Assembly (NCBI RefSeq): GCF_000143885.2
Contig: NC_018581.1
Location: 2,046,001-2,110,000 of the forward strand
Length of the DNA stretch: 64,000 nt
Source: Gordonia sp. KTR9
Lineage (GTDB): Bacteria; Actinomycetota; Actinomycetes; Mycobacteriales; Mycobacteriaceae
Direction: 5' to 3'
Shown one piece after another: positions 28,001 through 36,841 of the stretch. Both the position numbers and the translations under genes were made by a program. The first letter of the stretch is position 1. Each line of letters starts with the position of its first letter. Under the pieces are notes generated by a model, which ran no database searches, was not told the DNA's origin, and worked only from the letters and a program-made list of their open reading frames with translations.

Positions 28001-28967
28001 CGCGTTCGACCGCCGCGCGAGCCAGTTGCGCGTTGACGACGAGGTTCGTCAGGAGGCGTGCGATGCCCGTCATGGTGGCGACGTAGGTGCTGAACGCGAG
28101 GAAGGTGCCGGCGGTGATCGCGCCGGTCATCGTGAGGTACCCACCCGCCACGATCACCCCGACCATGCCCAGTTGCGGGATGGCGGCCAGCGTCGGGGCG
28201 AACCGCGAGTTGATCCGCGCGGCCCGTAGTCGGCGCGCGAACACCGTCCGGCACCGGGTGACGAGGTCGTCGACGGCGCGCTCTTCCTGTCCGAAGCCCT
28301 TCACGACCCGGACGCCGGTGACGGTCTCCTCGACGTGCTGGGCCACGTCGGCCGCGGACTGCTGGGCCGACCAGGTCGCGGCGAACAGGCGACGCCGTGT
28401 CCGCCACACCTCGAGGGCGATCAGCGGGACGATCAGCAGTGCCACCCCGGTCAGCAGCGGCGACAGATAGGCCATGATCGCCAGCGCCACGACCATCTGC
28501 ACCGCGGCGCCAAGCGACAGCGGCGCCATGGCGAGCAGGCTCTGCACGACCTGGATGTCGGTGATGGACCGGGACACGATCTGACCGGTGCGGATCTGGT
28601 GCTGGCTGCGCCCGTCGAGGTGCAGCAGGGTGTCGAGCAGCCGGAGTCGCAGCGAGTTCTGGACGCTCACGGCCAGTCGTCCGGCGAACACCCGCCGGCC
28701 GACATGGCAGGCGTAGCGAATGGCGGCGAGGACGACCAGCGCGACGATGATCGTCCGCAGTGACAGACCGTCGTCGACGACGCCGGTGGCATGGTCGATC
28801 GCGGCCTTCGTGAGCAGCGGCATGAGCACGTCGACCCCGACCGCGATCAGGGTCACGGTCATCGTGATGACGACGACGCGCCGGTATCGCCACGATTCGC
28901 CGACGAGCCGGCGAATCCAGCCGGGCGCCGCCGCGGACGGAGTGGGCGGTGGGGACGCCGCGATCAC
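25047..28967 (-). CDS. Single-chain fused ABC exporter (two TMD-NBD halves, Rv0194-like)
   Basis: Inner-membrane ABC exporter of about 1306 aa made of two complete half-transporters in tandem, TMD1-NBD1-TMD2-NBD2, joined by a low-complexity linker. NBD1 has Walker A GPPGSGKST, signature LSGGQ and Walker B VLVLDDATSAVD. NBD2 has Walker A GRTGAGKST, signature LSSGQ and Walker B LLLLDEATATLD. NBD1 therefore lacks the catalytic Glu after Walker B, and NBD2 has an altered signature. These two defects fall in the same composite ATP site, the hallmark of asymmetric exporters. GTG 28967 overlaps the EcsC stop (GTGA). Rv0194 of M. tuberculosis has this layout and is linked to multidrug efflux; the substrate here is unknown. 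Confidence 0.87.
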   Translation of the reverse strand: MIAASPPPTPSAAAPGWIRRLVGESWRYRRVVVITMTVTLIAVGVDVLMPLLTKAAIDHATGVVDDGLSLRTIIVALVVLAAIRYACHVGRRVFAGRLAVSVQNSLRLRLLDTLLHLDGRSQHQIRTGQIVSRSITDIQVVQSLLAMAPLSLGAAVQMVVALAIMAYLSPLLTGVALLIVPLIALEVWRTRRRLFAATWSAQQSAADVAQHVEETVTGVRVVKGFGQEERAVDDLVTRCRTVFARRLRAARINSRFAPTLAAIPQLGMVGVIVAGGYLTMTGAITAGTFLAFSTYVATMTGIARLLTNLVVNAQLARAAVERVYDVIDHPHDPGDTATGSLPDGPLGVELAGVAFAHHTHDADDPPAVLSGIDLRIEPGECVAIVGPPGSGKSTIADLVSRFERPDTGTISLLGESTGDDAVRTRYPIDELAPEALHRAVAVVFDEPFLFSDTITANIAMGPGAADPDAADRVRAAATAADAAEFIDALPDGYDTVIGERGLTLSGGQRQRIALARALFADPRVLVLDDATSAVDATTESRILGELRNRRATMLVLAHRRSTLVLADRVAVLDDGRITALGTLAELEATSPRFRELMSSPAHTAPDGHTGPTAVADTAPPLRGPTSADLETLWPSVESDSAEVAARTSVAAGAGSRTGRGGGVASALGSMPATPELQASVDALPPAVEQPEVDVDAARHENPVFTLRGLLAPVRWLLAAALLAIAVDTLVGLAFPSIARAVIDATGHAERSTLVWAALGGVGLVGVGWVAAKSMTITSTTAGERVLFGLRIRSYAHIQRLGLDYYERELSGRIMTRMTTDIDALSTFLQTGLTSAIVAVLTLVGVGVALLVTGPLLGLLVLPVFPLLIAATIVFRRVASRAYTRSRELISVVNADFQENIAGIKTTQTYLRTDSAQTRFARRSAEWVEARMVSQRAIATYFPLIQLMSDIATAIALGVGAGQVASGSLSAGTLVAFVLYLTMLFGPVQQLSQVFDGYQQAAVGLRRIGDLLRTPSSLRTSARAESPPDTGFDGVVDFDRVGFRYEGSSTDALSGVDLHIPAGSSLALVGRTGAGKSTIVKLLARFYDPTSGRVVVDGTDIGDYDLAGYRRRLGLVPQEPHLFTGTVAENIAYGRPGADRVAIVDAAAAVGALRMIAALPGRMNHPIGERGQGLSSGQRQLIALARAELVEPDLLLLDEATATLDQATEAQVLAAGRAVTRHRTSVIVAHRLATAARADAIAVVDGGRIVELGTHEELLALGKRYRGFWDAGVDPDEPAVPDTDAPAPTSARTAAVTVTRATSELTP

Positions 28968-29722
28968 CACGAACCGGGCGGGAGCGGATCCGGGGTCGGG
29001 GTCTCGGTGAAGTCGACGTCGATGACCCATGCACGGGGAGCAGGTCCGAAGGCCTCGCGAGCGTTGTGCACCACCTTGCGGCCAAGGGCGCGACTGCCCG
29101 CGCCGCCGATGACCGCACCGATGCCCGCGGGCATCAGCTTGCCGAAGATCAGCGGCGCCCGCCGGATCGCGTACTTCCGTACGAGCTTGTTCACCAGGGT
29201 CTTGTTCAGTTTGGTGATCGCTCCGGACGGCAGAGCCGCGCCGCCGAGCCTGCGCAGGGCGCCGCCGCCGGTGCCGACCACCCGGCCGAGTGCCAGCACG
29301 CCCTCTTCGCCGAGCGCGACGGTCATGACGAGTGCCTTGCGGCGGTCGGACTCGTGCACCGGGATGCCGTGCACCTCGGCGATCGACAGCGCCAGCAGGG
29401 CCGACGCCTCGAGGAAGAACGCCGTGTCGCCGGTCATCGCTCCGAACGCGGTCATCGTGCCGACCCCGGGCACCGCGGCGGCCGCGCCGACGGCGCTGCC
29501 GGACCCGGTGACCGCGTTCAGATAGCGCTTCTCGAGCCGCTCGACGATCTGCGCGGGTGAGTCGTCGGGGTATTTCCGTCGCAGCGAGTCCACGTACTTC
29601 TTCACCGCAGGCGCCTGCAGTCGCTGCGCACGGTCCAGGAGTCCGCCGGTCACCTCGACCGCCTTGCCGGGTGGCGTGCGGCCCTTGTTCGTCGAGACCC
29701 CTTGTGTCGACTTGTCTTTCAT
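28964..29722 (-). CDS. EcsC family protein
   Basis: Protein of 252 aa with the EcsC-family core: the VGAAAAVPGVGTMTAFGAM stretch, a helical ALLALSIAEVHGI segment, and a Gly/Ala-rich C-terminal region (MPAGIGAVIGGAGSRALGRK). No signal peptide is seen. It sits in an operon with 4-bp ATGA/GTGA overlaps on both sides, between a glutathione-S-transferase-like protein and the fused ABC exporter. Bacillus EcsC is encoded with an ABC transporter, which agrees with this context, but the biochemical function is not established. ATG 29722 is the only start consistent with the overlap. Confidence 0.78.
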   Translation of the reverse strand: MKDKSTQGVSTNKGRTPPGKAVEVTGGLLDRAQRLQAPAVKKYVDSLRRKYPDDSPAQIVERLEKRYLNAVTGSGSAVGAAAAVPGVGTMTAFGAMTGDTAFFLEASALLALSIAEVHGIPVHESDRRKALVMTVALGEEGVLALGRVVGTGGGALRRLGGAALPSGAITKLNKTLVNKLVRKYAIRRAPLIFGKLMPAGIGAVIGGAGSRALGRKVVHNAREAFGPAPRAWVIDVDFTETPTPDPLPPGSW

Positions 29723-30813
29723 GTCCGGTCTCTCATGCGCTGGGGTACCCAATCCTCTTCGGGCACGACCTCGGCGGGTCGTGGGGGGCCAGGGGGTGTG
29801 CCGTCGCCGAACGGGCGTCCACCGAGGTCTTCGCGATGATGCGCGGTGAGCCAGCCGCGCAGGTCCGGGCCCTTGGGCACGATCTGCGTGGGGTTCACAT
29901 CGGTGTGGACGATGTAGTAGTGCTGCTTGATCTGCGTGAAGTCGGTGGTGTCGCCGAAGCCGGGTGTCTGGAACAGATCCCGGGCGTAGGCCCACAGGAC
30001 CGGCATCTCGCTCAACTTGCTGCGGTTGCATTTGAAGTGGCCGTGGTAGACCGCGTCGAACCGCGCCAGCGTGGTGAACAGGCGCACGTCCGCCTCGGTG
30101 ATGGTGTCGCCGACGAGGTAGCGCTGCGTCGACAATCGGTCCGACAGCTCGTCGAGTTTGGTGAACAACCGGTCGTAGGCCGCGTCGTAGGCCTCCTGGC
30201 TGCCGGCGAATCCACACCGGTACACGCCGTTGTTGACCTCGGTGTAGACACCGTGGCTCACCTCGTCGATCTCGTCGCGTAGACGCTCGGGGTAGAGCTC
30301 GGGCGCGCCGTCGCGGTGGAAGGCGGTCCATTCCAGGGAGAAGTCGATGGTGATCTGCGGGAAGTCGTTGGTGACGACCGCTCCGGTCGGCACGTCGACG
30401 ATCGCGGGCACGGTGATCCCCTTGGGATAGCCGGGGATCCGCTTCTCGTAGGCGTCCTTGAGCCGGGGGATCTGCAGCACCGGGTCCACGCCGCCGGGGT
30501 CGAGATCGAAGGTCCACGAGTCCTTGTCGTGGGTGGGACCGCAGAGACCGAGTGAGATGGCGTCCTCGAGTCCGAGGAGCCGCCGGACGATGAGTGTCCG
30601 GTTGGCCCACGGGCACGCCCTGGCGGCGACGAGCCGGTACCGGCCGGCCTCCACCGGATAGCCGTCCCGGCCGTCGGCGGTGATGCGTGTCTCGATGTAC
30701 TTCGTGTCCCGGACGAACTCCTCGCCGGTCATCACGTACGAACCCTGTTCGCTCGTCGATGCCGCGCTCGGGTCGGACGCGGACCCGGTGCTGTGATCGG
30801 TCTCGGTGCTCAT
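29719..30813 (-). CDS. Glutathionyl-hydroquinone reductase-like protein (GST superfamily, YqjG/ECM4 type)
   Basis: Protein of 364 aa of the Xi-class glutathione transferase family. The catalytic CPWA motif has its cysteine at residue 67 (ARACPWANR), followed by the conserved DPGGVDPVLQIPRLKD region and a C-terminal helical GST domain (YLVGDTITEADVRLF). These enzymes reduce thiol-conjugated hydroquinones. Mycobacteriales use mycothiol rather than glutathione, so the physiological thiol is probably mycothiol (inference). ATG 30813 is used; the frame before it is short and reaches into the divergent MFS promoter. First gene of an operon with ecsC-like and ABC exporter genes, suggesting a detoxification unit. 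Confidence 0.85.
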   Translation of the reverse strand: MSTETDHSTGSASDPSAASTSEQGSYVMTGEEFVRDTKYIETRITADGRDGYPVEAGRYRLVAARACPWANRTLIVRRLLGLEDAISLGLCGPTHDKDSWTFDLDPGGVDPVLQIPRLKDAYEKRIPGYPKGITVPAIVDVPTGAVVTNDFPQITIDFSLEWTAFHRDGAPELYPERLRDEIDEVSHGVYTEVNNGVYRCGFAGSQEAYDAAYDRLFTKLDELSDRLSTQRYLVGDTITEADVRLFTTLARFDAVYHGHFKCNRSKLSEMPVLWAYARDLFQTPGFGDTTDFTQIKQHYYIVHTDVNPTQIVPKGPDLRGWLTAHHREDLGGRPFGDGTPPGPPRPAEVVPEEDWVPQRMRDRT

Positions 30814-30904
30814 GGGTTCCACAGTAATGATCCGCCGTGACATACACGGCGAGCTGCGGCGCCGAACCCCGCGTCGTGCGGGTCGTCGCTGAAACGGACA
30901 GGTC

Positions 30905-30910
30905 TAGCAT
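30905..30910 (+). promoter_or_regulatory. -10 box for leaderless MFS mRNA
   Basis: TAGCAT ends 7 nt before ATG 30918, placing the transcription start at the start codon. No convincing -35. Confidence 0.45.
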
Positions 30911-30917
30911 CGGGGAA

Positions 30918-32444
30918 ATGCGATCGAGCGACGCCACCCGCGGCGAGAACGCGGGCACCGACGAGATGGTCACGACCCGGCCATGGGCCGCGATGCTGGC
31001 GCTCTGTGTGGGCTTCTTCATGATCCTCGTCGACATGACGATCGTGGCGGTCGCGCAGCCGCGCATCCAGGCCGATCTCGACACGAGCGTCAACGGCGTC
31101 GTCTGGGTCACCAGCGCGTACCTGCTCACCTACGCGGTGCCGCTGCTGATCACCGGCCGGCTGGGCGACAAATTCGGTCCCAAGACGATGTATCAGATCG
31201 GTCTCGCGGTGTTCACCGTCGCCAGTCTCTGGTGCGGGCTGTCGTCGTCTATCGGTGAGTTGATCGGGGCGCGCGCCCTGCAGGGTGTCGGCGCGGCCCT
31301 CATCACCCCGCAGACGATGGCGCTCATCACGCGCATCTTCCCGGCCGAGAAGCGCGGTGCCGCAATGGGTGTGTGGGGCACCGTCGCCGGTGTCGCGACA
31401 CTGGTCGGACCATTGCTCGGCGGCGTGCTGACCGACGCGTTCGGCTGGGAGTGGATCTTCTTCATCAACCTGCCGGTCGGCGTCGTCGGCCTCATCCTCG
31501 CCGCCGTTCTCGTCCCCCGGGTCGAGACCAACGACCACCAGTTCGACTGGATCGGCGTCGCGCTGTCCGCCGTCGGTCTGTCCGCGCTGGTGTTCGGCAT
31601 CCAGGAAGGCGAGACCTTCGACTGGGATGCCTGGATCTGGCTCCTCATCGTCGGTGGTCTGGTGATCCTCGGGGTCTTCGTCTACTGGCAGTCCCGGATT
31701 CGCACGGAGCCGCTGCTCCCGTTGTCACTGTTCCGCGACCGCAACTTCTCGCTGTCGACGATCGGCATCGCCTCGATGGGTTTCGCGGTGTCGGGGTTGA
31801 TGATCCCGCTGACCTTCTTCCTCCAGCTCGTCGGCGGGATGTCGCCGACCGAGTCGGCGGTCGTCCTGGTGCCCATGGCCGTGCTGACCGGCGTCCTGGC
31901 CCCGTTCGTGGGTCGGATGGTCGACCGCGTCCATCCACGCACGATCGTCTCCTCGGCGTTGTTGCTGAATGCGATCGCCATCGCGTGGCTGGGCTTCGTG
32001 GCGCGTCCGGAGACCCCGGTCTGGCTGATCGTCGTCCCGCTGTGCCTGATGGGTGTCGCCTCGGCCGGCATCTGGGCGCCGCTGGCGGCGACGGCCACGC
32101 GCAACCTGCCGTGGCACCAGGCCGGCGCCGGTGCCGGTGTGTACAACACGCTGCGGGTCATCGGCTCGGTGTTGGGGTCGGCCATGATCGGGGCGCTCCT
32201 GCAGACCCGGCTCGCGGCCGAGCTGCCCGGGGTCGACGCCGAGAACGCGCAGGACGGCGGGACGGGCCAGCTGCCGGAGTTCCTCCGCGAGGGCTTCGCC
32301 ACCGCGATGGGCCAGTCGCTGTACCTACCGGCAGCCGCGCTGCTGATCGGTGTCGTCGCGACGTTCTTCTTCGTCCGTCCCGCGCACCAGAACGTTCCAC
32401 CGCAGGTCGTCGACCCGCAGGCCGTCGCCACCGACGCCCGGTAG
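30918..32444 (+). CDS. DHA2-family MFS drug exporter (14 TM, EmrB/QacA type)
   Basis: Proton-coupled efflux pump of the inner membrane, 508 aa, with about 14 hydrophobic segments. Family motifs include D-x-T at the end of helix 1 (LVDMTIVAVAQP), GRLGDKFGPK in the first cytoplasmic loop, and motif C GPLLGGVL in helix 5. ATG 30918 is chosen over the frame start at 30837 because a -10 box lies 7 nt before it and the extra residues are antisense to the divergent reductase promoter. Substrates cannot be predicted; QacA/EmrB relatives export hydrophobic cations and antibiotics. It is divergent from the reductase-exporter operon, with about 100 bp between starts. Confidence 0.87.
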   Translation: MRSSDATRGENAGTDEMVTTRPWAAMLALCVGFFMILVDMTIVAVAQPRIQADLDTSVNGVVWVTSAYLLTYAVPLLITGRLGDKFGPKTMYQIGLAVFTVASLWCGLSSSIGELIGARALQGVGAALITPQTMALITRIFPAEKRGAAMGVWGTVAGVATLVGPLLGGVLTDAFGWEWIFFINLPVGVVGLILAAVLVPRVETNDHQFDWIGVALSAVGLSALVFGIQEGETFDWDAWIWLLIVGGLVILGVFVYWQSRIRTEPLLPLSLFRDRNFSLSTIGIASMGFAVSGLMIPLTFFLQLVGGMSPTESAVVLVPMAVLTGVLAPFVGRMVDRVHPRTIVSSALLLNAIAIAWLGFVARPETPVWLIVVPLCLMGVASAGIWAPLAATATRNLPWHQAGAGAGVYNTLRVIGSVLGSAMIGALLQTRLAAELPGVDAENAQDGGTGQLPEFLREGFATAMGQSLYLPAAALLIGVVATFFFVRPAHQNVPPQVVDPQAVATDAR

Positions 32445-32510
32445 CGGACCCGGCCGCCCGGGGCCGGGTCGCCGAGAGCGCGCGTCCCACGATCTGTCGG
32501 GACCCGACCG

Positions 32511-32516
32511 TAAGGT
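32511..32516 (+). promoter_or_regulatory. -10 box for leaderless sbcD mRNA
   Basis: TAAGGT ends 7 nt before the sbcD ATG at 32524, matching the leaderless pattern seen at other genes in this window. Confidence 0.5.
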
Positions 32517-32523
32517 TGCGCCC

Positions 32524-33714
32524 ATGCGCATCGTGCACACCTCCGACTGGCACCTGGGCCGGACGTTCCACGGGGTCGAGCTGCTCGCCGACCAGCGCCG
32601 CGCGCTGTCCCACCTGGCCGAGCTCGTCGCCGCGGAGTCCGCGGACGTCGTGATCGTCGCCGGGGACGTCTACGACCGGTCGGTCCCGTCCGCGGACGCG
32701 GTCCGGGTCTACGACGAGGGGCTGGCCGAGATCGCCGCTGCGGGAGCGCAGATCGTCGTCACGTCGGGCAATCACGATTCGCCCACCCGCCTCGGTGCCG
32801 GCTCCGGGTTCGCGGCCGCCGGCGGACTGCACCTTCGGACTTCGATCGCCGACATCGACCGGCCGGTCGTGCTCGCGGACACCCACGGAGACGTCGCGAT
32901 CTACGGCATCCCGTATCTCGAACCCGACACCGCCCGCCGCCACCTCGGCGTCGAGTCGGTCGGCGGCCACACCGCCGTGCTCGACGCCGCGATGGCGAGG
33001 GTCCGTGCCGACCTCGCCGCCCGCCGGGTGCGGTCCGTGGTGGTGGCGCACGCCTTCGTCAGCGGGGCCGCGGCCTCCGGGTCGGAGCGTTCGATCAGTG
33101 TGGGCGGTGTCGAAACCGTTCCCGCCGAGACGTTCTCGGGTGCCGACTACGTCGCGCTCGGTCATCTGCACTCACCGCAGCGCGTCACCGACACCGTCCG
33201 CTACAGCGGTTCGCTGCTGCCGTACTCCTTCGGCGAACGAACCCATCGCAAGGCGGCGCTGGTGGTCGATCTCGACGCCCGCGGTGTCGCGGAGGTCCGG
33301 GTCCACGAGCTGCCCGTCGTCCGCGAACTCAGTTCTCTCACCGGCGTTCTCGCCGATCTGCTGACCGACGACCGGTTCGGTGAGGCGCAGGACCACTATG
33401 TCGAGGTGACGCTGACCGACCCGGTCCGCCCCACCGACGCGATGCGACGCCTACGCGAGCGTTTCCCCTTCGCGGTCCATGTGCAGTGGGAGCGTCCGCA
33501 CTCCGGCATCGGCGTCGACTATCGGTCCCGTGTGCGTGGGCGCACCGACGCCGAGATCGTCGCCTCGTTCATCTCCGACGTGCGCGACGAACCGACGAAG
33601 GGGGAGCGGGTTCTCCTCGAGCGCGCACTCCGCGCCGTCGTCGGCGAACCCGAGTCCGACGCCGCCGAACTGACCCTCTTCGACATCGAGGCGATCGTCG
33701 CGGAGTCCGCATGA
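32524..33714 (+). CDS. sbcD: Exonuclease SbcD (Mre11-type nuclease subunit)
   Basis: Manganese-dependent nuclease of 396 aa that, with SbcC, opens hairpins and processes DNA ends. Phosphoesterase motifs are in order: DWHLGR (residues 8-13), GDVYDR, GNHDS, VVAHAFV and GHLHSPQ. ATG 32524 gives the canonical MRIVHTSDWHLG start, and a -10 box is 7 nt before it. The stop overlaps the sbcC start (ATGA), so the two subunits are translationally coupled, as usual for this complex. Confidence 0.93.
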   Translation: MRIVHTSDWHLGRTFHGVELLADQRRALSHLAELVAAESADVVIVAGDVYDRSVPSADAVRVYDEGLAEIAAAGAQIVVTSGNHDSPTRLGAGSGFAAAGGLHLRTSIADIDRPVVLADTHGDVAIYGIPYLEPDTARRHLGVESVGGHTAVLDAAMARVRADLAARRVRSVVVAHAFVSGAAASGSERSISVGGVETVPAETFSGADYVALGHLHSPQRVTDTVRYSGSLLPYSFGERTHRKAALVVDLDARGVAEVRVHELPVVRELSSLTGVLADLLTDDRFGEAQDHYVEVTLTDPVRPTDAMRRLRERFPFAVHVQWERPHSGIGVDYRSRVRGRTDAEIVASFISDVRDEPTKGERVLLERALRAVVGEPESDAAELTLFDIEAIVAESA

Positions 33715-36692
33715 GGCTGCACCGCTTGCGCGTCCGTGCGTTCGGTCCGTTCGCCGAGGAGATCACCGTCGACTTCGACGACCTCGGCGGTGACGGACTG
33801 TTCCTGTTGCACGGACAGACCGGCGCGGGTAAGACCACGGTCCTCGATGCTGTCGCCTTCGCGCTGTTCGGGAGGGTCCCGGGCGTGCGCGACGTCAACC
33901 GGCGACTGCATTCGGATCACGCAGCGGCCGACGAGGTCCCGGAGGTCGAGCTGGAGGCGACGATTGCGTCCCGGCGGCTCCGGATCACGCGCTCGCCCGA
34001 GCACGAGCGACCCAAGAAGCGCGGGGACGGCACCCGCAGGGTGAACGCTCGGGCGACGCTGACGTGGGTCGACGGGTCGGGGCCCGACCTGACCCGTATC
34101 CCCGAGATCGGTGACGCGGTGGTACGGCTGCTGGGCATGAGTGCCGACCAGTTCTTCCAGGTCGTGCTGCTGCCCCAGGGCGACTTCGCGCGGTTTCTGC
34201 GGGCGCACTCCGACGAGCGGGAAGCGTTGCTGGAGAGGCTGTTCGACACCGAACGATTCGGTGACCTGGAGGAGTGGCTGCGCGAACGGTCTCGGGAGAG
34301 CGCGGCCACGCTGACCGATCAGACCGCGGTGCTCGACCGGATCGCCGGCCAGATCGTCGCGGTCGGCGGTGCCGAGCCGATCGCCGAGCCCGACTTCGAC
34401 TGGGCGCAGGAATGTCTTGAGCGTGCGCGGGTGGCCGCGGAACGCACCCTCGTCGAATCGGGTGCGGCGCAGGCCGCGGCAGACCAGGCCCAGGCCGCGT
34501 ACGAGGGCGGGAGCCGGGTCGCCGAGCTGCGACGCCGGGGGCATGCGGCCACCGAGCGCCTCGCCCGGCTTGCCGAGGGTGAGCAGGCGCTTGCGGACGC
34601 GGGCCGGGCACGCCGCCTCGCTCTGCGGGCCGCACCGATCGTTCCGCTCGCCGACGACTCCGATCGTGCGGTGCGCGATCTGACGGCCGCAGAGCAGGCC
34701 GTTGCGGATGCCCGCGCCGAACTGGGCCGGTTGCCGGAGGGCGAGATCCTGTGTGCCGTCGACACGGGCGAGGACCTCGACGCGCTCCTGGATGCGGCCA
34801 TTGACCGCTGGACCGAGGAATCGGGGCGCTGGGAACCGCTTACCGAACGGGTCGCGCAGCGGCCTGCGCTGGTCACCGAGATCGATGCACTCGATGCCAC
34901 CATCTCCGACGCCGAACGCCGGGTCGCGCAGACACGGGAGTCGCTCGAGGCCGCGCCGGGTCGGCGTGCCGAGGCCGCCGGCGCGCTGCGGGCGGCCGAG
35001 GACCTTCGCCTGCAGGCCCCGAAGCTGCGGGCCGAGCGTGACGGACTCCGCCGTGTCCGCGACGCCCTGACCGACCGGGACGAGGTGCTGGTCCGGCTCG
35101 TCGCCGCCGAGAAGGACCTGCTCGACGCCCGCGATGCTCATGCCGCCGCCCGTGAGCGGGTGCTCGACGCGCGGGAGCGTCGCCTCGCCGGGATGGCGGT
35201 GGAGCTGGCCGGCGAACTCGTCGACGGTGAGGCGTGCGTCGTGTGCGGTTCGGTCGCACACCCGCGGCCCGCCACCGCCGCGGGCCCCGTCGAGACGGTC
35301 GCCGATGAAGAAGAGGCGGCCGAAGCCGAAGAGCGTGCGAGTGCGATGAAGGCCATCGCCCAATCCGCGGTCGCCGCACTCGGCGAGCGTCGCGTGCATC
35401 TCGACGCCGTCATCGGCGGCGCCGACCCCGAGGCCGTCGACGCCGACCTGGCCCGGGTGAGCGCCGATCTAGCGGCCGCCGAGCGTGCCGCGTCACGAGT
35501 GCCTGCACTGCAGAAGGCCGTCGATCGGGTCGACGCCGAGATCGACGCATGGCGCACCACCATCGCCGACACCGAGTCGGCCCAGTCCGCCCGGCGCGAG
35601 CGCCTGAACTCGTTGCGGCAGAACCTCACCGAGCTCGATTCCGCGGTTCGCGAAGCGACCGGCGGGCGCGGAGGCGTCGCCGAGCGCCGCCGCGAACTCG
35701 CCGAACTGGTTCGCCGTACACGTCGTCTCCGCGACGCCCGGCAGGAGGCCGCGCGTGCGCGGGACCGGGTCGCCGGAGCAACGGCCCGGCTGTCCGCGGC
35801 CTGCCTCGATGCCGGTTTCGACGATGTCGCCGCGGTTCGCGCGGCGTTCGCCCCGGACACCCAGATCGCGGCGTGGGACACGATGTTGCAGGAGGCGTCG
35901 AGTCTGCGCGCCGCGGCGGAGGAGACCCTCGCCGACGACGACGTGCGGGCCGCGATGTCGGCCCCCGAGCCGGATCTCGAACGGCTGACCGTGGAGCGTG
36001 AGGCCGCTCGCCGGCGCCTCGAGACCGCGGCGAAGGAACACGCCGTCACCGCTCGACAGGTCACCGGTCTGGAGGAGTACGTCACCCAGTTCTGGGCGGC
36101 TCTCGACGCGCTGGCGCCGATGCAGGAACGCCACGCCGAACTCCAGGGATTAGCCGAACTGGTCAGCGGGCGCGGACAGAATTCGCGGCGGATGTCGCTG
36201 CGGTCGTATGTGCTGGCCGCACGCCTCGACGAGGTCCTCGTCGCCGCGTCCGGTCGGCTCCGTGAGATGTCCTCGGGTCGTTACGAGTTCGTCCACACCG
36301 ACGCGGCTGGTGTCCGGGGCCGGCGCGGTGGCCTGGGCATCGAGGTGCGCGACGAGTACACCGGCGCGCTCCGCGCGACGACGACGTTGTCGGGCGGGGA
36401 GACGTTCTTCGCGTCGCTGGCTCTCGCGCTCGGACTCGCCGACGTCGTCTCCGCGGAGTCGGGCGGACGGGTGCTCGACACCATCTTCATCGACGAGGGG
36501 TTCGGCACCCTCGATCCCGAGGCGCTCGACCTCGTGATGGGCGTCCTGGACGATCTGCGGACCGGTGGGCGCGTCGTCGGCGTCGTGAGCCACGTCGACG
36601 AACTGCGGGCGCGAATCCCGGCCCAGCTGCACGTCTTGCGCGGCGAGCACGGGTCGTCGGTGCGCGTGCAGAGCCCCCTCGGCGTGTCGTGA
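33711..36692 (+). CDS. sbcC: Exonuclease SbcC (Rad50-like SMC ATPase)
   Basis: ATPase subunit of the SbcCD complex, 993 aa. Walker A GQTGAGKTT starts at residue 35. A long Ala/Glu/Arg-rich coiled coil flanks the zinc hook CVVC (C509 and C512), where two molecules dimerise. The C-terminal lobe carries the signature TLSGGETFFASLALALGLAD, Walker B TIFIDEGFGTLD and the VVSHVDELR switch. It starts at ATG 33711 overlapping sbcD. It ends 56 bp before tRNA-Arg, just outside the accessory block. Confidence 0.93.
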   Translation: MRLHRLRVRAFGPFAEEITVDFDDLGGDGLFLLHGQTGAGKTTVLDAVAFALFGRVPGVRDVNRRLHSDHAAADEVPEVELEATIASRRLRITRSPEHERPKKRGDGTRRVNARATLTWVDGSGPDLTRIPEIGDAVVRLLGMSADQFFQVVLLPQGDFARFLRAHSDEREALLERLFDTERFGDLEEWLRERSRESAATLTDQTAVLDRIAGQIVAVGGAEPIAEPDFDWAQECLERARVAAERTLVESGAAQAAADQAQAAYEGGSRVAELRRRGHAATERLARLAEGEQALADAGRARRLALRAAPIVPLADDSDRAVRDLTAAEQAVADARAELGRLPEGEILCAVDTGEDLDALLDAAIDRWTEESGRWEPLTERVAQRPALVTEIDALDATISDAERRVAQTRESLEAAPGRRAEAAGALRAAEDLRLQAPKLRAERDGLRRVRDALTDRDEVLVRLVAAEKDLLDARDAHAAARERVLDARERRLAGMAVELAGELVDGEACVVCGSVAHPRPATAAGPVETVADEEEAAEAEERASAMKAIAQSAVAALGERRVHLDAVIGGADPEAVDADLARVSADLAAAERAASRVPALQKAVDRVDAEIDAWRTTIADTESAQSARRERLNSLRQNLTELDSAVREATGGRGGVAERRRELAELVRRTRRLRDARQEAARARDRVAGATARLSAACLDAGFDDVAAVRAAFAPDTQIAAWDTMLQEASSLRAAAEETLADDDVRAAMSAPEPDLERLTVEREAARRRLETAAKEHAVTARQVTGLEEYVTQFWAALDALAPMQERHAELQGLAELVSGRGQNSRRMSLRSYVLAARLDEVLVAASGRLREMSSGRYEFVHTDAAGVRGRRGGLGIEVRDEYTGALRATTTLSGGETFFASLALALGLADVVSAESGGRVLDTIFIDEGFGTLDPEALDLVMGVLDDLRTGGRVVGVVSHVDELRARIPAQLHVLRGEHGSSVRVQSPLGVS

Positions 36693-36748
36693 GCTGCCCG
36701 ATTGGGCTGCCGGCCGGACCGTGCGCTAGGCTGAGTCCCGCCCGATGA

Positions 36749-36824
36749 GCCCCCGTAGCTCAGGGGATAGAGCGTCTGCCTCCGGAGCAGAAGGCCGCAG
36801 GTTCGAATCCTGCCGGGGGCACCA
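36749..36824 (+). tRNA. tRNA-Arg (anticodon CCG)
   Basis: Cloverleaf read directly. The acceptor 5' arm GCCCCCG pairs with CGGGGGC. A D-arm GCTC..GAGC is present. The anticodon stem TCTGC/GCAGA encloses loop CTCCGGA with anticodon CCG, reading CGG codons. The T-arm contains GGTTCGAATCC. CCA is encoded at 36822-36824. tRNA 3' ends are common integration sites, and a lower-GC accessory block starts right after it. Confidence 0.97.
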
Positions 36825-36841
36825 ACACCGTTTCTCTCAAG

